Of a stretch of 64,000 bases of DNA, positions 52,460 to 61,375 are shown piece by piece (position 1 is the stretch's first letter; every line of letters starts with the position of its first letter). The stretch comes from Larkinella sp. C7 (GTDB taxonomy: Bacteria > Bacteroidota > Bacteroidia > Cytophagales > Spirosomataceae). The DNA lies in NCBI RefSeq assembly GCF_006149005.1, contig NZ_VBSL01000004.1:62001-126000 (forward strand), written 5' to 3'. The translations under genes were made by a program, and so were the position numbers. Under the pieces are notes generated by a model that ran no database searches, was not told where the DNA came from, and saw nothing but the letters and a program-made list of their open reading frames with translations.

Positions 52460-52633
52460 CCCCGTAGGGGCGAAACAGCACAGCGTCGGTAGCAATTCGG
52501 GGCAATGTTTCTCTTGTAACGTGCCGATAGGTACGTAACCCTTCACCGCAACGGTCGCGTACCTATCGGCACGCTGATTGGCGGCATCAATAAAATTTGT
52601 CTACCGACGCTGCGCTGTTGAGCCCCTACGGGG
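52460..52633. repeat. nested double inverted repeat
   Basis: Outer arms of 33 nt (52460-52492 and 52601-52633) pair with three mismatches and contain CCCCGTAGGGGC, itself palindromic. Inside, 16-nt arms (52520-52535 and 52558-52573) pair perfectly. The result is a two-tier hairpin of about 175 nt. Confidence 0.88.
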
Positions 52634-52686
52634 CGAAACATGGTTTGCTTCTATCAAAAAAATAAAACTGGATCAACGTAATTCGT

Positions 52687-54390
52687 TCAAATTCGCATCG
52701 CTTTCAACTCCTGAACGGCAAAGTGAGCCGCGCGGGCCGAAAGTGCCATGTAGGTCAGCGACGGATTGACGCAGGCCGATGAGGTCATGCAGGCCCCGTC
52801 GGTAACGAAGACGTTTTTAACCGCGTGAATCTGGTTGTTGCCGTTGAGCACCGAGGTTTTGGGATCACGGCCCATGCGGGCGGTACCCATTTCGTGGACG
52901 GCCTGCCCGATGACCGAACCCCGGTCGTAGGTTTTTACGTTGATCAACCCGGCTTTTTCGAGCATTTCCTGCGCATCGTTGAGCATATCGACCCGCATTT
53001 TCTTTTCATTTTCACCAATTTCCGCGTCGAAGACCAGCATCGGCAGTCCCCATTTATCCAGTTTGCGTTTATCCAGATACATCCGGTTTTTGTATTCGGG
53101 CAGTTGCTCGCCAAACCCGATCAGGCCCATGTTCCAAAGCCCCGGTTTGGTGAGTTCTTCCTTCAGCGAGGCTCCGAAAGCCAGTTCGGCCACCTGATGC
53201 TGCCAGCCCTGCCGACCCCCACCGCCCTGGTATCCAAAACCGCGCAGGTAGTCACGCTTGTCCGACCCGATGTTGCGGTAGCGGGGAATGTAAATGCCGT
53301 TGGCCCGTCGTCCGTAATAATACCGATCTTGTCCGCCTTCCCACTGCCCATTGGCCCCGATCAGGAAGTGGTGGTCCATCAGATTGTGGCCCAGTTGCCC
53401 TGAATCGTTGCCCAGACCGTTCGGAAACCGGTCAGAAACCGAGTTCATGAGCAGGGCCGTGGAGGCCATGGCGCTGGCACATACAAAGATGATTTTTGCA
53501 AAATACTCCTGACTTTCCAGCGTCTGCGCGTCTTTCACCCGAACGCCCGAGGCCCGTTGTTTTTGGGCGTCGTAGATCACCTCCGTCACCACCGAATGGG
53601 GGCGGAGGGTGAGCCGACCGGTTTTGACGGCGGGCGGAAGCGTGCAGGATTGGGTGCTGAAATAGGCGCCATATGGACACCCCCGAATGCACTGGTTTCG
53701 GTATTGACAGGGCGACCGGCCGTTGTCGACGTGGACTTTTTGGGCTTCCGACAAATTGGCGGTCCGTCCGATGGTCATCACCCGGCCCGGATAGTTTTTC
53801 TCAATGCTTTTCCGGACCTCTTTTTCGACCAGGAACATATCCATCGGAGCGATGAACTCACTGTCGGGAAGTTGCGGCAACCCCAGCTTTTCGCCCGATA
53901 TTCCCGCAAATTTCTCCACGTAAGAATACCAGGGAGCGATGTCTTTGTAGCGGATCGGCCAGTCGATGCCGATGCCTTCTTTGGCATTGGCTTCAAAGTC
54001 GATGTCACTGAATCGGTACGACTGCCGCCCCCACATGATGGATTTGCCGCCCACGATGTCGGGGCGCAGCCAGCGAAACGGTTTTTCCTGCCGGTAGGAT
54101 GCGTCGGCACCGGGCATCCAGTAGGTCGGAACGGTTTTCGCGGCATCCGGCGGGGCCTGCGGGTATTTCTGAGCCAGATCGCCCAGCCGGGTTGCTTCCG
54201 GCATTTCCCAGGGCGCTTTCAGGGCCTCGGTATAGCCCGTAACGTGTTCGAGCGGACGTCCCCGCTCCAGCATCAGGACCCGTAATCCTTTCTCCGTCAA
54301 TTCCTTGGCGGCCCAGCCACCACTGACGCCCGACCCAATCACAATGGCGTCGTAGGTTTGTGATTTTACCGCATCGATGTTGAGATTCAT
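52687..54390 (-). CDS. GMC family oxidoreductase
   Basis: A 567-residue FAD enzyme with ADP-binding motif AIVIGSGVSGGWAAKELTEKG near 15-35. The C-terminal AVHEMGTARMGRDPKTSVL and SSACVNPSLTYMALSARAA carry the active-site His/Asn. These enzymes oxidise alcohols or sugars; here it resembles the large subunit of membrane gluconate-type dehydrogenases. Its partner, a subunit-3 protein, is encoded just upstream (32 nt gap). A cytochrome subunit is not in the window. Confidence 0.93.
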   Translation of the reverse strand: MNLNIDAVKSQTYDAIVIGSGVSGGWAAKELTEKGLRVLMLERGRPLEHVTGYTEALKAPWEMPEATRLGDLAQKYPQAPPDAAKTVPTYWMPGADASYRQEKPFRWLRPDIVGGKSIMWGRQSYRFSDIDFEANAKEGIGIDWPIRYKDIAPWYSYVEKFAGISGEKLGLPQLPDSEFIAPMDMFLVEKEVRKSIEKNYPGRVMTIGRTANLSEAQKVHVDNGRSPCQYRNQCIRGCPYGAYFSTQSCTLPPAVKTGRLTLRPHSVVTEVIYDAQKQRASGVRVKDAQTLESQEYFAKIIFVCASAMASTALLMNSVSDRFPNGLGNDSGQLGHNLMDHHFLIGANGQWEGGQDRYYYGRRANGIYIPRYRNIGSDKRDYLRGFGYQGGGGRQGWQHQVAELAFGASLKEELTKPGLWNMGLIGFGEQLPEYKNRMYLDKRKLDKWGLPMLVFDAEIGENEKKMRVDMLNDAQEMLEKAGLINVKTYDRGSVIGQAVHEMGTARMGRDPKTSVLNGNNQIHAVKNVFVTDGACMTSSACVNPSLTYMALSARAAHFAVQELKAMRI

Positions 54391-54422
54391 AGTATTTTAC
54401 TGATAAGCAGCCATTTGTTCGT

Positions 54423-54965
54423 TTACAAGGCCCAAACCTTCTGACCCGGTTTCAAAGGGACGTCGCCCTGGAACCGGCCCGGAACGGGGAGGTAGGCCAG
54501 GGTTTGGGTGGCCCCGGCTTCCGAGGTAAAATAACCGACGATGGTGAGTTCGCGAAGGATGAGGAAAAAGGGCTTTTCGCGCTGGGTTAGCTGTTTGACA
54601 ATCTCCTTTTGTTCCGGGATGCCGAGTTGTGAAAACGGTTTTTGGAAAGCCGCCTGACTCAGGGCGTCGGTTTGTTGCAGTCCCTGTAAAAACAAATCCT
54701 GCTGGGCTGGGGCCGTACAATGGCCAATGACATGTCCAATGAACTGATGAACTCCCGCGGCTTTCGCCCCGGGTGTATCCGTGGTTGGAAGGATGATGTC
54801 TGCCAGATCCGCCATGAGTTTTTGCTGGGCATCCGAAAAGATCAGGGGAACCCCGGCGGTGGGCTCGCCCCGGAGGGCGGCCTGAACCGGAAGTGATAAG
54901 GTGGCCCCTACCAGTAGAGCCAGTCGTTGCAAAGCCTCCCGGCGAGGCATGAAAGGAGTTGACAT
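54423..54965 (-). CDS. gluconate 2-dehydrogenase subunit 3 family protein
   Basis: A 180-residue protein with a Tat-like N-terminus (MPRREALQRLALLVGATLSLP). This family is the small chaperone-like subunit that accompanies GMC dehydrogenases and carries the Tat signal for the pair. ILPTTDTPGAKAAGVHQFI is the family stretch near 72. The start at 54965 gives the compact signal. Placed directly before the GMC gene it should be its partner. Confidence 0.9.
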   Translation of the reverse strand: MSTPFMPRREALQRLALLVGATLSLPVQAALRGEPTAGVPLIFSDAQQKLMADLADIILPTTDTPGAKAAGVHQFIGHVIGHCTAPAQQDLFLQGLQQTDALSQAAFQKPFSQLGIPEQKEIVKQLTQREKPFFLILRELTIVGYFTSEAGATQTLAYLPVPGRFQGDVPLKPGQKVWAL

Positions 54966-55135
54966 TACTTGGATCAATTTAATAGAGAGTTGGTAAAAAG
55001 CAAGATTGGAGCTACTATGGGGGGAAAGCGGGGAATGCTTCCGGTTTACTCACCGGGGTTCAAAAGAAGGGGGAAAGCGGATAGGGAATCCGGTTTACGG
55101 AGCCGTCAGGCCAGCGCTTGGGAGCAGTGCCGATG

Positions 55136-56203
55136 TCAGGGCTGCGGAACCATCAGCGGCAGCGCTACGGTAAAATAAGAACTGTCGGAGGTGACGATCG
55201 GGTCACTTTGGGCCAGCAGGCGGTATTTGGCTAGAATGTTGGAAAGCCCTACCTGGTTGGAAGCCACCCGCCCGGTTTTCCGCTGGAGGTTGTTTCGAAC
55301 CACCAGCCGACCAACCTGTGTGGTTTTGATCTCGATCAACAGCGGTTTGCTGGCGTGAATCACATTGTGTTTGACGGCGTTTTCAACCAGCATCTGTAGC
55401 GTCAGCGGAGGAAGCTGGTAGGCAAGCAATGGCTCGGCGATCACTATTTCCAGTCGAATACCGGCACCATAGCGGGTTTTAAGCAAATGAAAATACGACT
55501 GGATGAAGGTCATTTCGGTTTCCAGGGTTGTCAGTTCGCCTTCGTTTGTCTGGAGCAGATACCGGTAGACTTTCGACATTTCATCGACAAACTCCTCCGC
55601 CCGGTCAGGTTCGTCGGCAATCAGCGACGACAGCGAATTGAGGCTGTTGAACAAAAAGTGCGGATTGACCTGACTTTTCAGGCTTTCGTACTGACTTTGC
55701 AGGTTGACTTTCTTCAATTGCTCCTTTTCCAACGTGTTCTCGCGCCATTTATTGAGCGAGTAAACGCTCTCATCAATACCGACCGACACCAGATTGGCCG
55801 CCAGATTGAGCAGCAGGATTTGCCCGGTGGCTTCCGGATTGTGATGATACCCAAACAAGTGGAACGTTTCATAGATGAAAATACCCCCCAGAACGAAGCA
55901 GGGTGTCACCAGCACAAACACCAGCAGCAAACGCCAGACCCGCTGCCAGGTCTGGCCCAGGTTCGGATACCGCTGAATCACCCACTGGGTCAACTGATCG
56001 AGGGTGAACAAACAGAGGCTGCCAATGGTCAGGTTCAGGAGGGTGGCCCACAGAAAAGTACCCAGGTGAGCGAGATAGCGATCACCTACCACCCAGTACG
56101 AAATAAGCGGGATGAACCACGGAAACAGCAGCAAAAAGTGCCACTGGCTCTGTTTCCGAAGACGCGGAAAATGACGAAACAAGCTGTAAATAAATGACTT
56201 CAT
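55136..56203 (-). CDS. LytS/YehU-type sensor histidine kinase (second of a pair)
   Basis: A 355-residue membrane kinase: four hydrophobic segments in the first 145 residues, then the His_kinase motif with H182 in QVNPHFLFNSLNSLSSL and an HATPase (LVENAVKHNVIHASKPLLIEI). Same architecture as the tandem gene upstream, with about 30-40% visible similarity in the C-terminal half. No LytTR response regulator is within the window, so its partner is unknown. Confidence 0.9.
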   Translation of the reverse strand: MKSFIYSLFRHFPRLRKQSQWHFLLLFPWFIPLISYWVVGDRYLAHLGTFLWATLLNLTIGSLCLFTLDQLTQWVIQRYPNLGQTWQRVWRLLLVFVLVTPCFVLGGIFIYETFHLFGYHHNPEATGQILLLNLAANLVSVGIDESVYSLNKWRENTLEKEQLKKVNLQSQYESLKSQVNPHFLFNSLNSLSSLIADEPDRAEEFVDEMSKVYRYLLQTNEGELTTLETEMTFIQSYFHLLKTRYGAGIRLEIVIAEPLLAYQLPPLTLQMLVENAVKHNVIHASKPLLIEIKTTQVGRLVVRNNLQRKTGRVASNQVGLSNILAKYRLLAQSDPIVTSDSSYFTVALPLMVPQP

Positions 56204-56331
56204 AAACCGACCGTGTTCGCCTTAATCTACTGATTTTGAATGAGCGAAACCCGAAGATAGTGCGTAAATTGGTTGATTGGCTGTCTGAACTGCGAAAAAA
56301 GCGGGATGAATTGCGAAGGATTCCGTGGGCA

Positions 56332-57408
56332 TCAGGGAGCGTTGTGGGGGGGCGTAAAACGCAGCAGGGGCAGGGATACTTCAAAATGCGTTCCGGTTTC
56401 TTCCACCCGGATCTCTTCCAGACCCAATTGCCGGTATTTAGCCATCAGGGTAGCCAGCCTGGCCTGCGAAAGATCCATTTTAACCGATTTTCGCTGGAGC
56501 GTATTCCGAACCAGCAGCCGCCCATTTGGGGTCATTTCGAGGTGGATCTTCAGCGGTTTCGTGACGCTCATGACGTTGTGTTTAATCGCGTTGTCGATCA
56601 AAAGCTGGAGCGTCAGCGGAGGAAGCTGGGTGTCGGGGAAAGTTGGATCGGTCGGCAGGGCGATGCGCAGGGCCGGGCCGTAGCGCGTTTGCAATAAGGC
56701 CGAATACTGTCCCATAAAGTCCAGTTCGGTTTGTAAACTGACCAGTTCGTGGGTGTTGGCCTGAAGCAGATACCGGTACACCTTCGAGAGTTGGTCGACA
56801 AATTGCTCAGCCTGTTTCTGGTCCTCCCCAATCAACGACGACAGCGAAGTAAGACTGTTGAAGAGAAAATGCGGATTGATTTTCATCTTCAGCGAGTCGA
56901 GCTGGTGTTGAAGGGTGGCCTGCCGAAGCAGCTCGTTTTCGGTCTGGTCGCGGTGCCACTGGTTGTAGGTATAAAAAACATTCAGCGCCACACAGAAACA
57001 GAGATCGAAAATGAGCCCCAAAATCAGAATGGGACGGATGGCATCCCACGTAAACGGGACATGCAGGAGGGGGAAGAGGCTGTAGATGAACACATCCAAA
57101 ACCGCCAATCCGACGGTGATCAGGCCCACAACCGCCAGCATCACCAGGGTGCGGTGCGTGGCCCGGAGTACGTCGGGATACCGGCGAATGACCCCGCGAA
57201 CGGCCAGCGTGAGGGTGATGACCGAAAACCAGTAGAGCCCGAAAACCACCGATGTTCCCAACAAAAAGACCCGCACATCGCTGAAATAGCGGGGGCCAAC
57301 GAAATAATAATTGCCAACGGGAAACAACACCGGCATCATCAGGATGTGGTACCAAAGCTCCCAGCGGGAGAAAAAAGGTGTCAATCGGCGGGAAGACCTT
57401 GGAATCAT
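56332..57408 (-). CDS. LytS/YehU-type sensor histidine kinase (first of a pair)
   Basis: A 358-residue membrane kinase with four hydrophobic segments (about 20-145) and H180 in KINPHFLFNSLTSLSSLI; HATPase with LLIDNAIKHNVMSVTKPL. It is a tandem paralog of the next kinase and is separated from it by 128 nt. The pair may form heterodimers or be a duplication; no receiver gene lies nearby. Confidence 0.9.
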   Translation of the reverse strand: MIPRSSRRLTPFFSRWELWYHILMMPVLFPVGNYYFVGPRYFSDVRVFLLGTSVVFGLYWFSVITLTLAVRGVIRRYPDVLRATHRTLVMLAVVGLITVGLAVLDVFIYSLFPLLHVPFTWDAIRPILILGLIFDLCFCVALNVFYTYNQWHRDQTENELLRQATLQHQLDSLKMKINPHFLFNSLTSLSSLIGEDQKQAEQFVDQLSKVYRYLLQANTHELVSLQTELDFMGQYSALLQTRYGPALRIALPTDPTFPDTQLPPLTLQLLIDNAIKHNVMSVTKPLKIHLEMTPNGRLLVRNTLQRKSVKMDLSQARLATLMAKYRQLGLEEIRVEETGTHFEVSLPLLRFTPPHNAP

Positions 57409-57533
57409 TCGAAAAAGCCGTCGGGGCTACCGGTTTTGCTGATTTTCGCTTAAAGGTACGGTTTTTTACAGGATGCTTCAATTCGGAGAAAAAGCGAACG
57501 GCTTCCTGATTTGATCAGTATTCGACTGGAACG

Positions 57534-57565
57534 TTGACTTTTTTTTCAAATTTGGGGCATCTTTG
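57534..57565 (+). promoter_or_regulatory. candidate promoter of the SDR gene
   Basis: TTG (57534-57536), 21 nt, then CATCTTTG (57558-57565), one mismatch from TANNTTTG. The box is 31 nt upstream of the ATG at 57597. Better formed than most candidate promoters here. Confidence 0.5.
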
Positions 57566-57596
57566 CAGCAACCTTTTTTGCCACCAGCATTTTTTC

Positions 57597-58358
57597 ATGA
57601 CTTTCCAAACCCAGACTGCCATCGTAACGGGCGCAGGCATCGGCATCGGTTTTGCCATTGCCCGTCAGCTTGCCCGCCAGGGTGCCTCCGTTTTACTCAA
57701 TGACCTCGATGAGGTAGCGGCTCAGCAGGCAGCCGATCGCATACAACAGGAAGGCGGCCGCTGTTTGGCCTATCCCGGCGATGCTTCCGACGTCGCCTTT
57801 ATTCAGGGCATGGTCGATAAAGCGGTTGCTGAATTCGGCAAACTGACCATCGTCGTTGCCAATGCCGGCATTACCATCTTTGGTGATTTCTTCGATTACC
57901 AGCCCGAAGCCTTTCAAAAAGTGGTCGATCTGAACTTGCGGGGCAGTTTTTTCCTGACCCAACGGGCTGCCCGTCAGATGAAGAGCCAGAACGAAGGAGG
58001 CAGCATTTTGTTGATGTCGTCCGTCACGGGCCATCAGGCGCATCCGGGACTGGCTGCCTACAGCATGACCAAAGCTGCGCTGGAAATGCTGGCCAAAAAC
58101 CTCGTGCTCGATCTTTCGCCCTGCGGCATCAACATCAATGCCGTGGCTCCGGGCGCCACCCAAACCGAGCGGACGCTCGATGATCCGACCTATGTGCCGA
58201 TCTGGTCGCGGATTACGCCGATGGGACGACCCGCCACCGTCGACGATATTGCCAATGCCGCCTTGTTTCTCGTTTCACCCCAATCGCGTCACATCACGGG
58301 ACAAAGCCTGGTGGTCGATGGTGGCTGGACGGCAGTGAGTCCGCCACCGGTTGAATGA
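57597..58358 (+). CDS. SDR family NAD(P)-dependent oxidoreductase
   Basis: A 253-residue short-chain dehydrogenase: glycine motif TGAGIGIG at 11-18, NAG-type NANAG near 87, catalytic S141/S142, Y155 and K159 (AAYSMTKAA). The C-terminal GQSLVVDGGW is standard. Likely acts on a sugar alcohol or ketone; substrate unknown. The start at 57597 follows the promoter box and discards an artificial N-terminal extension. A perfect hairpin terminator follows. Confidence 0.93.
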   Translation: MTFQTQTAIVTGAGIGIGFAIARQLARQGASVLLNDLDEVAAQQAADRIQQEGGRCLAYPGDASDVAFIQGMVDKAVAEFGKLTIVVANAGITIFGDFFDYQPEAFQKVVDLNLRGSFFLTQRAARQMKSQNEGGSILLMSSVTGHQAHPGLAAYSMTKAALEMLAKNLVLDLSPCGININAVAPGATQTERTLDDPTYVPIWSRITPMGRPATVDDIANAALFLVSPQSRHITGQSLVVDGGWTAVSPPPVE

Positions 58359-58398
58359 TCGCTTCGCCCCCTTCAGGGGTTGGGGCGAAGCGATCATT
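58354..58398. terminator. 17-bp hairpin, bidirectional terminator
   Basis: AATGATCGCTTCGCCCC (58354-58370) and its exact complement (58382-58398) flank an 11-nt loop. It contains the TGA of the SDR gene at one edge and touches the EamA stop at the other, so it serves both convergent genes. Confidence 0.75.
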
Positions 58399-59315
58399 TA
58401 TTTCCGGCCCAGGGTAATCAAGACCACACCCGATAAAATCACCAGGGCGGCCAGGATGGAATACGCGTTCAGGGTTTCGCCGGCGAAGGCCCAGCCCAGC
58501 AGCATGGCAACCACCGGATTGACGTAGGCATAGGTCGAAACCAGTTGGGGGGGGGCATTCCGGGCCAGCCACGCAAAGGACGAAAACCCGATGATGGAGC
58601 CGAAAATGATGAGGTAAATCAAAGATCCAATGGCTTTTACCGGCGCATGTCCGATGCTCGTCAGCGTGACGTTCTCTGTGATCATGCTGAGTAAAAACAA
58701 CACCAGACCGCCTACCAGCATCTGGATGGCACTGGAAATCAGTTGTGAAGGAAGCGTAAGCCGGGAAGAAAGCAGCGTGCCGACCGCCCACGAAACATTC
58801 GCCACCATGATCAGTGCAACGCCTATCCAGGTATTACCCGTCGACGCCATTCCGGAACCGGAGGGCTGCACCAGCAGCGAAACCCCCATCAACCCGAGCA
58901 CCAGACCCGCCAGCGATAAGTTGGTGGGTCGGATGTGGCCGAAACCCACCCAGTTGAACAGAATGATGAAGAGCGGGACCAGCGCGGCCAACAGCGCGGC
59001 AATGCTCGACGGCACGTATTGCAGCGCAACCGACATGCTGCCGTTGGCAATCGTGAGCAGCAAGACCCCGATGATTCCTGCCGACAGCCATTGCTTCGGA
59101 GCCGGAACGGGGGTGCCGGTAAGCCGGGCGTACAGAAATAAAATCAGCCCCGCCGTACTGAGCCGCAAAGATGCCATATACAGGGGCGGCATTTTCTCGG
59201 TCATGAAATGAACAAAAAGGTAGGTCGACCCCCACAAAACATACACGGAGATCAGGGCCATCCAAAGTGTCAGGCGCGGAGGCTGTACTTTATTAACGTA
59301 AACCGGATTCATCAC
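58398..59315 (-). CDS. EamA/DMT family transporter
   Basis: A 305-residue membrane protein with ten predicted helices in two repeats, as in the drug/metabolite transporter superfamily (LWMALISVYVLWGSTYLFVHF near the start; the second repeat after VSWAVGTLL near 178). Exports or imports an unidentified metabolite. The stop lies at the edge of the shared hairpin. Alternative ATG one codon downstream. Confidence 0.9.
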   Translation of the reverse strand: MMNPVYVNKVQPPRLTLWMALISVYVLWGSTYLFVHFMTEKMPPLYMASLRLSTAGLILFLYARLTGTPVPAPKQWLSAGIIGVLLLTIANGSMSVALQYVPSSIAALLAALVPLFIILFNWVGFGHIRPTNLSLAGLVLGLMGVSLLVQPSGSGMASTGNTWIGVALIMVANVSWAVGTLLSSRLTLPSQLISSAIQMLVGGLVLFLLSMITENVTLTSIGHAPVKAIGSLIYLIIFGSIIGFSSFAWLARNAPPQLVSTYAYVNPVVAMLLGWAFAGETLNAYSILAALVILSGVVLITLGRK

Positions 59316-59445
59316 TCACTTTTCTCTTGGTTGTTTTTACAACACCAAAGGAATAGAAATATTTCCAGAGATGAACCGCAAATTTTTTTAATGGAAGTGA
59401 TTAATTTTAATAATAGTCAGAATGAAAACGGGATTAACGAATGGT

Positions 59446-59631
59446 TTAGTTGTCTCTTCCGGTTGTATACAGCGATAGAGGGGCTTTTTCGACGACCGTG
59501 AACTGGACGCTGTTGCTGAGGACCTGGCGGTACCGGTATATGTATAGAGTAAACATGGCGTTGAAGAGGGTTGGATCGTCAGTGGTTTTCAGACGCCGGA
59601 GCAATTCAGTTACGTAGACAGTATCGTTCAT
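59446..59631 (-). CDS. small hypothetical protein, probable partner of the next
   Basis: A 61-residue protein (MNDTVYVTELLRRLKTTDDP) with no signal, membrane segment or recognised motif. Codon use is normal. It lies 35 nt after the 128-residue gene on the same strand; the two may form a small unit. Family unknown. Confidence 0.4.
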   Translation of the reverse strand: MNDTVYVTELLRRLKTTDDPTLFNAMFTLYIYRYRQVLSNSVQFTVVEKAPLSLYTTGRDN

Positions 59632-59666
59632 TTTTTCCTGGATTTAGAGAGAGAAATAGGGGCGTT

Positions 59667-60053
59667 TTAATCGTTTACGGCTGACTCAAACCAGTTCTTT
59701 AACGAGGGATGCTGTTGCAGCAAATCATCAAACGTATGATCTGTCTGTAAATTAACGGTTTTTAATGTATTGATGTGTGCGATAAATCGGCTTATGGAAT
59801 CAACCGGTTCATTGGAAATGCGGTGCGTGGAAGGCGGCAAATCCTGAATCAGTCGGGCCAGGGTCATGACCAGAGTCGCTTTTAACCCTGCTAGTTTGGT
59901 CAATGCTTCTTCCGGGATCAGCAGGCGGTCGCTTTGGCTGAGTGCGTGGTTTAGAAAGTGATAATTGTGGTAGATTTCGTCAGCCGCCTGACCCCATTCG
60001 GGCAGTAGGTTGTTAAAATGAATCAGTGGATTAGGGCTTTGATAGGTACTCAT
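59667..60053 (-). CDS. hypothetical protein
   Basis: A 128-residue protein, mostly alpha-helical by composition (EWGQAADEIYHNYHFLNHAL; ALTKLAGLKATLVMTLARLI), no signal or membrane segment. It resembles a soluble helical bundle of unknown function. It and the following 61-residue gene are likely cotranscribed. No family recognised. Confidence 0.55.
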   Translation of the reverse strand: MSTYQSPNPLIHFNNLLPEWGQAADEIYHNYHFLNHALSQSDRLLIPEEALTKLAGLKATLVMTLARLIQDLPPSTHRISNEPVDSISRFIAHINTLKTVNLQTDHTFDDLLQQHPSLKNWFESAVND

Positions 60054-60412
60054 TCAGTGGATGGAGTTTTGGTTGGTGACAAGTAACGAAGGACCGGGAA
60101 TTCCTCTGTGCCGCTTCGTCACCCATTTAGATGTCACATCTCCCAAAAAGTAACACGCATTTCGGTCGCCTATTTAAATAAAATTCGGGAGCAACCCGTC
60201 ATCCGGAAATAGTGTACTCAGTGTCTGGAAATTAGGACGCCCCGCCCAAAAGACAAATACGGTATTTCGTTCGGTCTACCACAAATTGACCATCGTTTTT
60301 GCCGGTCTGCTTCCTTTGGAAAACCGTTTAACCAAAGAATATTAAGTCCTGTCAACCGAAAACGCCGGAAGCTTGTGGCTTCCGGCGTTTTCAATTCGGA
60401 CACTTGTATGAA
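60054..60412. other. non-coding spacer of 359 nt
   Basis: It contains only a strong terminator near its right end (60359-60391) for the CsbD gene and an imperfect GTCACCCATTTAGATGTCACAT stretch near 60118-60140. I see no other structured element or gene. Confidence 0.6.
60359..60391 (-). terminator. rho-independent terminator of the CsbD gene
   Basis: AAAACGCCGGAAGC-loop-GCTTCCGGCGTTTT, a 14-bp stem with T-run on the minus strand side. It ends 21 nt after the CsbD stop. Confidence 0.9.
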
Positions 60413-60598
60413 TTACAGGTCGGCGGCAGCCTTCCGGATTTCGTCTTTTGTCTTACCGGTTTTTTGCTGGAGTTTGCCCCACATTTCGTCTTCCTTGCCT
60501 TCTGCATACGTCAGATCGTCGTCGGTCAAATCGCCGTAGGCTTGTTTGATCTTGCCTTTCAACTCATTCCATCCGCCTTTAAGGGTTGTCTCGTTCAT
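60413..60598 (-). CDS. CsbD-family stress protein
   Basis: A 61-residue CsbD-like protein: [19 protein letters not shown] followed by a helix-loop-helix rich in Lys/Glu, typical of sigma-B-controlled stress proteins. Function in Bacteroidota is uncertain, usually general stress. Monocistronic with its own terminator. Confidence 0.93.
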   Translation of the reverse strand: MNETTLKGGWNELKGKIKQAYGDLTDDDLTYAEGKEDEMWGKLQQKTGKTKDEIRKAAADL

Positions 60599-60725
60599 GA
60601 TTGATAATCGTTATAACGTGAGTGATCTAGTAAATGATTCTTCCGAATCATAGGGTATAAACCGGCGACAAGCGGAAAATGTTTGAGATTTTGGACCAAA
60701 AAAAGCCGCACCATCACCGGAATTG

Positions 60726-61175
60726 TTAGTTTACGCGGGTCCAGGTTTGGGTTTTGCCCAGCAGGGATATTCCGACATACCCCCGCACGTCGAGCGTATT
60801 GGGGTTTTTTAGCGTCATTTTGCAACTGTACTCTTTGCCGTCTTCGGGGTTGTAGATATGACCATCTTCCCAGACCTTGCCGCCATCGTGTACAAAGCCC
60901 TGCATCACATCCAGCCCCATGAGTGGCCGGGAACGCAGCGTGGCCTGGCTGTTTTTCAGGTCGGTTTTAGGCTTTCCGGTCGAGGGGTTGTTGGGCTCCC
61001 GCAGCCACACCAGCTTCCCGTAGTACTGGTTGCCTTTTTTGTAAATCTGGATCTGCCCCTGTTTGGTGCCGTTGAGCCAGGTACCTACCACCGCATCCGG
61101 ATGAAACTGGGGCGTGTATGCGGTTAGCGAGTGGGCGAGCAGAAGAAGGGGAACGAGAAAAAAAAGCGACTTCAT
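60726..61175 (-). CDS. DUF2147-family exported protein
   Basis: A 149-residue protein with a signal peptide (about 1-20, PLLLLAHSLTA) and the DUF2147 domain (VGTWLNGTKQGQIQIYKK near 30; GLDVMQGFVHDGGKVWEDG near 90; GKTQTWTRVN at the C-terminus). Small beta-barrel of unknown function in the periplasm. The end is 127 nt from the CsbD start. Confidence 0.88.
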   Translation of the reverse strand: MKSLFFLVPLLLLAHSLTAYTPQFHPDAVVGTWLNGTKQGQIQIYKKGNQYYGKLVWLREPNNPSTGKPKTDLKNSQATLRSRPLMGLDVMQGFVHDGGKVWEDGHIYNPEDGKEYSCKMTLKNPNTLDVRGYVGISLLGKTQTWTRVN

Positions 61176-61375
61176 TCGATTTTTAAGATGTTGATGGAAA
61201 CGTTGACCAGTGTACTGATTAAAACGTAAAAATAATTAAAAATGTGTGTTACCGGATTACGCTGGTTTGCGGAATTACACTGATTTTTGCAGGACAGAAT
61301 CCGGCGGCAGCCTCTGCGTTCCGGCCGGATTTTGCATCCAAACTTGCCAAAAAGGTCATCAGTGACCACCACGCT

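Larger units (their letters stand above)
52323..52686. other. repeat-filled non-coding spacer of 364 nt
   Basis: Two separate inverted repeats fill most of it: a 29-bp perfect pair (52336-52417) and a nested double hairpin (52460-52633). No gene, promoter or RNA family was recognised. It separates the dienelactone hydrolase from the convergent GMC oxidoreductase. Confidence 0.8.
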
